Assembly: GCF_020740795.1 (NCBI RefSeq)
Contig: NC_067282.1
Coordinates: forward strand, 131,931,132 to 131,995,131
Origin: Apus apus
Taxonomy: Eukaryota > Chordata > Aves > Apodiformes > Apodidae
Reading direction: 5' to 3'
DNA length: 64,000 nucleotides
The position numbers and the translations under genes are program-made. Below, in pieces: positions 51,911-61,872 of this stretch (position 1 is its first letter; every line of letters begins with the position of its first letter). The notes beneath the pieces were generated by a model, which did not search any database, was not told where the DNA came from, and was given only the letters and a program-made list of their open reading frames with translations.

Positions 51911-53036
51911 CCATCTAGTATCACCATCACTTCACTTCTTTGTCTCCTACCATAAATGAAACTACTTCCTAAATTACTTTACAGATCTTATTTATTGCAA
52001 CAAACATTTATGAAATGTAAGTTTATATATTCTTCTCCCCCTTCAACATATTTCAACAGTTGTTCGTATCTGAAATATTTTCTTCCAATAAGAAATTTCT
52101 CCAGCTTCTCTGAAGAATTTGGTTAGTGTTTGCTTTTGTCACATTTTTCCTTTCCATATTCACTGCCATGATGTTTTCTTAGCATACAATATTTTGGATA
52201 CAGAATCAAATCCAGTCCTGATTTTCCAGTTGCTTTGTGGGTCCCTCCTCCACCTCTACATGCAAAGGACAAGAGTCTCATTAAAAAGCAGGGATTCCTA
52301 GGTAGTCCAGCTGAAAAGTTTCCATCTACTGAAACAACCTATATGCAATCCCTCTGGAAATAGCATTGGAACTATTGTTTTTACTAATAAATGCTCCTGT
52401 TCCAGAGATATGGGAGGCTAGTTAAAATAATAAGAAACCTAAAAGAGTTCTCACCCCTGCTTACTCTTTTTTGTATGCACTCCCTACCACCAAGCTGTTT
52501 GCTTTGATATACCCTCAAAAATTTAGGCTAGATAATTGTCTTATTGTTGTCCTTCCAAAGCTACTTTTGTCAGTAATACTTCTGAGTATACTGATTTTTT
52601 CAAGAGTTTTGAGTTAAATCAGGTGGTCAAGCCATGGCCATGCATGGCTAATTATAGTGGCAGAAGAAAAACAAGTACATTAATTAACATTCTGCTCCCT
52701 TTGGAAAGACTAGAAAATCATTTTGGCAGCTCCAGATTCACTGACACCCTGCTGGCAACTTATTGCTCATGTTTTCTGAACAATCATTTCTGAAAAATGT
52801 GGTTGTTCCTTGACTGTTGACTGGAAGGATGAGAACAGAGTTTGGGGATTTGATGCTTGATGCCTATTAAAAAGCTTTTCTTTGTTGAGCCCCTTGTGGC
52901 CTTTCTCCAACAGTGGACTTGAGCATTGCAGGCTTAATTACTTGCTCTTTTTCCATTCGTGCACAGTAGCCTCTGCACAGGCTCTGTGCTCCTGAGGACT
53001 CAAAGACAATTTCATTGGATGTAATGACAGAGAAAT

Positions 53037-53106
53037 CCATATATATATAAAATATATTATATTAAAAATATAACACATTTTATATTTATATATATATATA
53101 AAAAAA
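53037..53106. repeat. AT-rich microsatellite, imperfect (TA)n
   Basis: About 70 bases made almost only of A and T, with two (AT)n arms (about 53040-53050 and 53085-53100) separated by TAAAATATATTATATT-like sequence. It is partly self-complementary and could fold into a hairpin or cruciform. Repeat number is likely polymorphic. Confidence 0.9.
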
Positions 53107-56100
53107 TCCCCCCTTACATTAAGACCTTAAACACGTATTTTTTCTTTAGGGTTCTGCCTCATCTTTATCAGACCCAACAGTTTTCTTCATGCTCTGACAA
53201 TTAATTGGATTGTTTTCATTTAAAGATCCAAGTCCACAACATAACTGGAATGGAATGGAATTGTTTTCCTTTCTCTGCTCTCTCTCATTAGTAGTCTAAA
53301 CAAGTGTGAGGTTGCATTAGGTTTGTAACTATTTTGTTAGCTTGGAATCACTTTCTTCACTTCTGTAGATGGAGACTGTGCTTAGATCATTATATTCCAG
53401 TGTGTGGTTGTGGTATATTAAAAGTGAAAAGCCTAGTTATATAATTTATGTTTTCAATTACCTTGATAGTGAAAAAGAAGGACAAGAAAGGTCTCACATA
53501 AAAGAGCAGCAAAAAAGGAAGAAAATGACTGCACGTTTGAGTATTTTTTACTGCAAAAGTAGCATAAAAGACCACCTAATTAGATCTGTGCTGAGAGGCT
53601 AAACTGGGAAGATGACAGTATCACTGCAAGCTCTGCCTGCAACACAGGTGAGATTTCAAAATGTCATCCCATTTATTATGTATGTCTTCACAGGGTGATA
53701 GTCTCAATTTCTTGTGGGCTTGACCTACAAATACAATGGTTGACCAGTTCCTCTTCTTAGTAAACTTGGAAAATTGTTACAAAAACGCTAAAACTGTTGT
53801 TGAAATGCTCACACTACTTAGCACCTCATTTGGAAAACCTCAGAAGGTGCTTTTGAATGAGAGAAGCACACATTGATCTCTGCGGTTGCATGCACACTGG
53901 CTGAACATGCAGGCAGACACCCTGCTGTATAGGACAATAATAGCAGGTATCCTTACTTGCTCTTTATTGACATGAAAACTCCAGAATCCAAGTGATCCTG
54001 CTGACATAGGCCAGTACACTTGATATCTTCACATGCCACATGTAATGACACTGACTGTGCGTGGGTGTGCTTGTGTGTAGGACAAGCAAACAGACAAGAG
54101 TCAGAGTCCCCATACAATTTATGTCAATAAAGAACTGATTCTTGATCATTTATCTAGACTTCACCAGCAGCACAATTCATCTTTTGCTAGAAAGAGTACA
54201 TTTTCTGGGTATTTATAGGGACTGTATGAGATACATAGTGAAACCGATTCTTATACCCCCATTTCAAATCAGAATTAAACTTTGTTCTTGAAATGTTTTG
54301 CCTATAAACTCCTACTTCACATTAGGTGATACATGTAGCTATGCAAATTTGCTAGAAAAGCCAGCTCACTTAAGAACAGACCTTTGCCAAGCTGAGAACT
54401 ACAATTTTGATATATCTGTAGATTTTTACTGCATTTAATTGATGTGTGAGAAATACCTAGATCTCAAGAGCTGACAAAGGCTGAACTGTTCTCCTGCAGA
54501 GTTCTTTCTCTCTTTGCTCTGCATAGCAGAGCCAATGTTTACTGCCCAAGCTGGAGAAGTGCCCTTTCTGCAACTTTAGCAGTAGACAGCATCTTCCTCA
54601 GTAGCAGCCTATAGCTGTGAGGGAGGAGCAGAGGTGAGGGAGCATCAGAGGTGTAGGAGAAGCCCAGTCATGGTAGAAACAACAAGGGTTTGAACCTTTG
54701 GCTTCAGTGCCTGGCTGAGAGGCAACACCTCTCAAGAGGGAACCAGATTAGTGTTAAAAATTCAGAGGAGACTTCTCATGTTGTTAAATAGCAAGCAATA
54801 TGGAAAACACTACTCAGTACTATACTGTTCAGTAAAGAAGAGTCAGTAATGAAAGATGTCACAACATCCTTCACAGGCTGGAAACAAAGGAGAAGCTGTG
54901 CCAACCTGTTAGTGGGTTGGGGAAATCTAGAATTAGTGTGAATAGAGAGTCAGGAACCACTAAGAGGATTTAGGGAACAGGGAGGGCTCTAGGGAATGGA
55001 GCTTGAAGACTGTGAGGAAAAGGACTGGAAACATAAATCAAGAATGCTGCAGAGCAGGGGCTGCATCTTTCTGTGTATACTTAGGATGGGGTTTTCAGGC
55101 TTTCAACCATTCCATTAAAATGAAGGGTACTGGGGGAACAGGCAGAGGAAATTAAATAAACAAAAGCACTTGACTAAACCTCAGGATTTCATCACCATCA
55201 CCTCCTTCTTCTTTTCCAGACTTGTGGTTTTGTGAGTTTTGTGAAAGTTTGGGAGGGGAGAGCAGATGTAAGATTTTTTTGAGAACTTCAGAATTTGCAG
55301 GGCTGCATTAGTCTTGGATTAGCTTAGCTTTGGATAAGAAATGCCTCCAAAGTTCTCTCTGACAATCCCTTTACACTGTCCTTATTTCCTTGATCATGGA
55401 AATAGCCGGTCTGCTCTTGAGGCTCCTTGATCCTTGGAATTGTAGTTTTCTCAAGCTATCTGTGACCCTTGCTCTAGCTTCTTCCTTCACCAAATCCCTG
55501 TCCCTTCACTGCAGCTCCTTGGAAGGTATCTACAGCTGGACTATGCATCTTACCCACAGAATGCCTGAACATGGATGCAAGCTTATGTTCTACCAGCCAC
55601 TTTTGGACAAATCTTTCAGGGTCATTTTGAAACATTTTGTCACCACCCCAGTAATAGTTATCCTGCTTCTTTGTAACCCATCCTCTAAACCTTCCATACT
55701 GACTCCGTATTTTGAATTCTGAAACTAACTGCAGGTTTTGATTCTCCTGCAACTGACCATCCATACATTAAGATATTAAGGGAGAGAGAGGCCAGAAGCC
55801 CACAGCCATCAGGCAGGAAGCTTGTCACCTTGCACAGGCAAACTTCAGCCCCATTCTGTGTGACCAGACACACAATCCTACCCTGTGACCTGAAGTGTGA
55901 TGTTTCAAGTTATGGTAGAAGAAATATGGCAGGTCAAATTCCAGTCAGCTTAGTCTCATGCTTCCTGTGCCTGTTTTGCTGTCATTGGTTCTCCTTTGAG
56001 AACTACACTATGCTGTGATGCCAGCCATCCCTTACAAGCAAGAGTATCCACTTCCTAGGCTGTTCCAGAAGCCTGTGTTCAATGGGATAGCTCCCATGAG

Positions 56101-57414
56101 CACTGAGACTTCAGTATCAGGCCCTAAAATAGATGCATTACGGTTGAAAAACAGAGAACAGAATGTAACTGCAAGTTGCATCATTTTGTTTACATCTTGT
56201 TCCAGTTTCTTTTTTTTCATAATTTATTTTAGGAGCTTTATGTCAGACACAAAAGCTGAACTAGACAGCTGTATAGCAAAGTCAAGCAGAAAGCAAACAT
56301 TCAATAAGAAGAGAGATTGTGTGGTAAGCTTGCAATTTACATACGATCTCGTGTGTATCAGGAAAATGTGCAAGTAACAATAAAGCTAAAAAAGAATCTA
56401 CAGAGAATCTTTGTTAAGAGGAAAAGTGCATATGGTCACTCCTGAAACAGAGTAGGAACAGATGAAACATATTAACTAATAATAAAATATCTGAAAAATA
56501 GGAGTATTTTTGTTAAATGTATTGGTTTTTATCCCTGGGGTTGACTGAAAATATTGTCAAGTTAATATAGCTCTAGAACTTGGAAGAAAGGACAATGCTG
56601 ACTATGCTAACTGATTAATATAAAGCTTCCTTACTAATTAAAAATAGTTGTTATTATTAAGTATTGGGTTTGATAACTCTTTTTGTTCCAGACTTTCTGT
56701 GTTTCTTTGTTTATGGAAAAAGATCATGTACTAAATATGTGTCTTGCAAGTCTACTGAGGATTTTCTTCACAGAGAATCCAGGAATAATATTTTAAGAGA
56801 TGACATTGTTTAAGTGAACTCAGCTATAAATATTTTAATTGCTTACAAAATTAATCAAATTTGTCACATTCTTAGCTCCTAAATAAGGCATCTGGTAGCT
56901 TTGTGCCAGGAAGAACCATACTGTGGGTTCCAAATTGCCTTCAAAAGTTGCAACAAAGACAGCAGTTGATGCTAAAAAAAATACTACTACTTACACAGGA
57001 AAGAAGTCACTTATATGGTATTGAAAATTGGAAAAATACTGGTTGTGGAAGGATACTTGTGAATTGCTAAGACATCCAGGATACAAAATGACAGTCTCTA
57101 AGGTGATTATAGTAATTTCCTTGATTTTGTATAGCTGAATGAGAGTATGCATATGGAAACAAAAATGGTTTCCCAGTGACATAGATGCTATTAATATAAA
57201 GAAAATTAACTGGGCTTTCAGGAAAATATAAACTAGAACTTTCTAAGAAGAGTGTGGTATCAACAGTCTGTACTTGCTTTTATGGAGCAGATCTGGACTG
57301 TTGCAAATGCCTTCAAAAGGCACATAATTTAAAAACTTAACTAATATTACTTGCTTGCTGATAGTGTTGCCTTTCCAAGAGGCAAGGCAAATGGTGTATT
57401 CTGCATGCAAATTA

Positions 57415-58045
57415 AGAGGTGAGGCAAGAAGTATAATGCCCTGAATAAATCCATGGTTCATCCACACCTTGAATAGTGACATTCTGGTCTCTGTACTTCC
57501 AGAAATGCAATAGAAATGGAAAAGACTTAGAGATAGGAAACAAAGATGATTTAAAAAATGGAAAGACTTCCAGGGAAGGAATTTTTAATCTGGAATAAAG
57601 ACAATTGAGAAAGCACAGGATATTAAAAAATAAAAATAAAATAGTAGCACTGCCAGAATGGACATGGATCAATAGTTCATTGTCTATGCTGATGGCCAAA
57701 CCAGGAGCCACACCGAGATGCTCTCAGGAACCCAGGTTCAGGACAAACAAAAGGAGGTGATTTTCACACAACAGGCTGCAGAACTGTTATGGGAATGCAA
57801 GAAGTTTACAAGGTTTTAAGAGGAGTCTGCATAAACACTTGGAAGAGTACACTCTGGAAGTTACTATTTAGACAGACCACATCCAGCTCAGGACAGCTGG
57901 GGGGCGGGAGGGTTTTACTAGAGTCCATCATTAAATTGTTCTGTTCTTCCTTTTCCCTAGTGTCTGCCCATGATCACCAGGAAGAAAGAAAATGTAACCT
58001 AGAAGGAGCCTAGGTCTGAACCGGTGCAGCCATTCCTATGTTGTT
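57415..58045 (+). repeat. Ancient CR1 LINE, ORF2 end plus 3' UTR
   Basis: A diverged sense copy. 'catccacaccttgaatagtg', 'ttctggtctctgtacttccag' and 'agagataggaaacaaagatga' correspond to the end of ORF2 in old amniote CR1. Later segments follow the 3' UTR: 'aaaccaggagccacacc', then 'taggtctgaaccggtgcagccattcctatg' as the decayed terminal block. Many indels are present. No function is retained. Confidence 0.7.
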
Positions 58046-59499
58046 CTGTCTTTTAAAATACTGATGAGTTTCCTAAGTGTGGAGCCCAAAGTAGGATACA
58101 ACCAGGTGAGTAATGCTACTTCTCTAATAGTCTCACAGAAGTAAACCCAACCCATTTCAGTGCTACCTAACTCTTCAAGAGTTTGCAGGCCCAAGATCAT
58201 CTCAATTGTTGAATTCAACATTGATATGAAGTACAGCCCTGTGTGTCTCCTTGTAAGTTTGCACACTGCCTGCTAAGAGCTTACATTTTCTTCTATGCCA
58301 CAGAATTTTCTGTGTATTTGATTCACTTCTGTGCCCCACAGGAATCAAGCAACTAAAGAGCTACAGTACATTCAGCAGGTGTGAATTCTTGTCAGAATTG
58401 TATAATAGCATAGTAAGCATAATAAAACAGATTTAAAATGTTTGTTGTTTTTTTTTTTTCCTGGCCTTCCATGTATTAAACAACAACAACAAAAAAGTAC
58501 TGTTGCTATTTAGGGAGTTAAAAGTAAAATTTGGATTAAAAATAGTATGAATCACAGCTTAAAAAATTGTAATAAGACACTGGAAAATCTGTCTGAATGT
58601 TTCTGTCTGACTTGCACTATGGTTACCTAGGTCTGTATTATTTCTTTACCAGTCTTAAAAGTTTTGGTATTCTTGACTTGTTTTGAGGAAAGACAACTGG
58701 TTTATATTTGATAGAAAAACAGTAAGAAAGCAAGAAAGGAAAGTCAGAATCGATTCCTAAATGTTACATTGATTAAGTAATTAGTTGCAAACTACTTGTA
58801 ATGCCTCCTGTGAATTAAACATTACCCGTTTTTTTCTGATGCTAAGAAGGACCTTTCATGGTTCAAAAAAACCCCAGAATCTTTCCAAGAGACATCTCCA
58901 GTGCGACTCTGATACAGCAATTTGTACTTGTTACACCGATTGACTGCAGAAGAAGGAAATGCATGTCAAAATCTCACATAAATGTCCTTTCAGACACAAG
59001 ATAGCCTTCTTTTGAATTACAACAAGGACGACAATACAGCTTTGGCTTGCGACAGACCTTCCCCTGAGTTCTTTGAAAGCTTCAGAGGTTCGGTGGAATT
59101 TGACAAGAGGCATTTAGGCTTTTGTGTTTGCCTTTAATTGCTGCGCTCCAGGGTGTATCCTGATGCTGCAGCCGGAACCGTCTGAGCAGCGGGTGCAGAA
59201 CCTTTTGCTGCTTGTTGCAACTTGTTGGACTGGAACATTATACAGTGCGCAGAAGTGTGCACATTTAGAGCAAAGATTTTGTTTCAAAACGTTTTTCTGA
59301 GCCCTCTGCCTGGCAGCTTAAAAAGATGTTGCCCTCCTACATAGTGAATAGGCTCTTACACCTCTAAATTAAGGGCTAACTCTGAAAACGTACACAAATA
59401 GAAGTTATTGGGCAGGCACTGCTGTTTATAACCGTTAAGATGCGTCACAGTTAAAACTGGTTAAAACGTATTTCTGTGAACTCTCTGCACTTCATTCGT
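58046..59499. other. Unique sequence upstream of promoter region
   Basis: No gene. A T-run and a downstream CAACAACAAC stretch (58441-58490) form an inverted pair. CpG frequency rises from about 59,040 onward. Confidence 0.5.
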
Positions 59500-59654
59500 C
59501 TGCACTGAAACTATTTGCAGGTTTGTTTCTGCCATGTTTCATTTCAGATTGAGCGTTTGTTTGCAACTTTAAATTCGAAGACTACAGGCATGCTTAATTG
59601 TACTCGCGCTGGGTGACTTCATCTGCCACAGCGGTGTTTCCATTGCGGGATCAG
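59500..59654 (+). other. Possible alternative upstream exon (donor only)
   Basis: A CpG-containing segment ends in GATCAG|GTAAGATAA, a near-consensus 5' splice site (junction 59654/59655). It lies about 2.2 kb ahead of the CpG-island exon. Upstream are a GTTTATAA motif near 59424, a TGCGTCA motif near 59441 and two GTTAAAAC repeats (59450-59457, 59460-59467). No long frame crosses it, so if transcribed it would be a 5' UTR or non-coding exon. The 5' limit is arbitrary. Evidence is a single splice motif in a CpG-enriched setting. Confidence 0.2.
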
Positions 59655-61349
59655 GTAAGATAACCGTCTATGTCTACAGCTATGTTAAAATTAAAAATAA
59701 AACCAAAACCAAAACCAACATGCATGTTTTGCACTGAAAAATCCACTAACATAAATACTTCCACAGCCACATAAAAATAGAAACAATAAATTTTTAGGTT
59801 TTCAGTAGGTCCCAAGTACCACCCAGTGCTATTGTTACCATGTTGTTCTTTTTAAAACTGCACTGCTATGTAGGAAAACGCACAATTCTGACTAATGAGG
59901 AAAGTGATATGGAATTACCAGGAAAACTTCTTACGTAAACAGATGCGTCTCATTTGTCTAAAACAAGAGACCGGTTCCTTACATGCCAGTCATTTCTGTA
60001 GTTTTTGGAACCATTTGTTTTCTTTTCCTCTCCTGAAAATGACTAGATTCATAGAAGTTTGCCACACTTCGCCCCTCACACACACACACGTCCACAGGAC
60101 CAACAAACTCGGTAATTTTCCATTGGCACAAGAGTCTTTCAGGGTCTGCCATCTGCTGTGCTGGCAGGACCCACAAGAGGAGCAGCAGCAGCAAGTCAGG
60201 AACTGTAACGTCATGTTGTGAATATTCATTCAGTTTTCATTGTCACAGCTGGTCCTCATCGTTTCCCTGAGACTGACCTTGCCTCCCCCAGCTTCCCTTT
60301 GACAGCTTTAGAGCTACTGAAATCAAAACTCTCGAATTCCCAGGCAAAACCAGTACCCATCCCTGCTGGGGGCCGAGAGGGGAAGAGGGGAGGTTGGGGG
60401 GTTTGCCTGTCACTCCCATTTTCCAGTGTTACTGATAAAGGTCTTTAAAGACTTCTGCTCTGGGAAGAGTGCTTTAGTGAAATACTGCTTTTCTATCCAA
60501 ACCCAGTTTATTTTTAATTTACTTATCATAATATAAAGTGTCTTTCCCACTCTTGCCAATTCTTTTTCTGGGCAATGTGTGGGTGCTTTCAACACTGCAA
60601 CGTGGTAAATGGGAGTGCACAACTTCATTGCCATAGGATCCAAAGGTGGAAACAGGGTTCAGGTATCACAAAAGGCCAGGTCCTCCAGGAAGCAATCTCG
60701 CATCGCAGTAAGTTTGAACATGCTAATTTCAGGCTTGTGTTGTTTCAAACCTACCAAATCTAAGGCTTCTGAAAACCGGTCTCTGCAGGCAGGTCCACAG
60801 CGCTCAGGGAGGTCCATGGTGAATTTCCTGGCCGTGCCTGCAGGCGAGGGGGACATACGTAGATACACTTGCAAGCCCTGAGACTGTAGGATCTCTGGGC
60901 AATAAATTTTAGTGTTCAGAGCTCCTAAGACCCTTGTCTCTATAACAAGACTAACAAGGTAAAACAAATGATACGCAGGTGCTGAGTAAGTTCTCTTCAC
61001 CAGCAACTACCCTCCAGTCAAGTGACACCACTAGGACAAACTCTCACTAGCTTCCACACACTGCACGTTGTGACAGGAGCAGAAGAGGGTGGTAACTTTG
61101 GTCATTCTTCTCATCCGAGCTCAGAGATTTGCCTTCCACGCGGCGGGCTTAGTAAGCCATCCGTGTCCCTGCATCCTGGGGATAAAACCGCTCTCCCTGC
61201 GAGCGCTGCTGCCTCGTTTCACCGTCGGGCAGTTCTAAAAGCAAGGCAGGGTTCCACCGATCTTCTTCTGCCTGCGTTAACAACCTCACCCTCCTCCTCC
61301 GTTGGACAGAAGGCCACAAAAGCGAAGGGCCCCGCAAACGCGCCCTTCC
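59655..61349. other. Promoter-proximal unique sequence
   Basis: No gene recognised. A small dinucleotide run (CACACACACAC, about 60079-60089) and a CREB-like ACGTCA (60209-60214) are present. GC and CpG content climb toward the island from about 61,130. Confidence 0.5.
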
Positions 61350-61460
61350 CAGTGAGTTAATTCATTCTGCCGCCTTCCGCCCGAGCACCTGGGCACCTAG
61401 GTGTGCTGAAGGCCAAGCCAGCAGGACCCTCCTGCCGGGGAGCTCTCTCCACACCTGCAG

Positions 61461-61479
61461 CCCCCCCCCCCCCCCCCCC
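61461..61479 (+). repeat. Homopolymer C run
   Basis: Nineteen consecutive C at the upstream shoulder of the CpG island. Such runs are prone to sequencing and assembly length error, and read as poly-G on the minus strand. Confidence 0.95.
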
Positions 61480-61734
61480 GGTCAGCGCTCTGCAGCCAGA
61501 GCCCCGAGGCTTGAAGGCCTGAAGCTCAGCCCGGACCCGCAGGCAGCCCCCTCAGCCGGCGGCAGCGCGGGCGGCCCCGGGCAGCGGCGGCGCTGCGGGA
61601 AGAGCCGGCGAGCGAGGCCGGCCACGAGTCCTGAGGAACTTTCGGCAGCCCCGAAGAAGGCGAAGAGACCAGCGAGGCACCCGGGAGGCGGGCCGTGCCG
61701 GGCCGGGCCGGGCCGGGGGGCGGCAGGGCCGGGC

Positions 61735-61744
61735 TCTCGCGAGA
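61735..61744. promoter_or_regulatory. TCTCGCGAGA promoter palindrome
   Basis: A perfect 10-bp palindrome (12 bp as CTCTCGCGAGAG, 61734-61745) inside the CpG island, about 130 bp ahead of the splice donor. This motif is known from CpG-island promoters and is bound by BANP (also linked to ZBTB33/Kaiso) when unmethylated, where it activates transcription. Its place just upstream of the presumed first exon fits that role. Confidence 0.7.
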
Positions 61745-61774
61745 GCGGCGGGGCGGCGCGGCTGCGGCGGGCCC

Positions 61775-61872
61775 GCCCTGCTGCCATTAGCGCGGCGCAG
61801 CGGCCGCGCTCGCACCGGCGGCGGGCGAGGAGCTGGGCGGGCGGACGGACGGGAGGGAGGGCGGCGTGAGAG
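61775..61872 (+). other. Non-coding first exon (5' UTR) of an unidentified plus-strand gene
   Basis: The segment ends in GTGAGAG|GTGAGTGCC, a near-perfect 5' splice site (exon end 61872, intron from 61873). No ATG occurs between the palindrome at 61735 and the donor, so the exon is read as 5' UTR, with the start codon in a later exon beyond the window. A GCCATTAG element lies at 61783-61790 and a GC box at 61835-61841. The transcription start is not defined by sequence alone. The given start is an estimate from the position of these motifs. The gene cannot be identified because no coding sequence is in the window. Confidence 0.55.

Larger units (their letters stand above)
48161..57414. other. 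Long unique region, no gene seen
   Basis: About 9.2 kb. It holds a coding-like but interrupted minus-strand segment (49262-49557), an internally repetitive C/T-rich segment (51450-51910) and an AT microsatellite (53037-53106). Nothing else recognisable was found. Confidence 0.5.
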
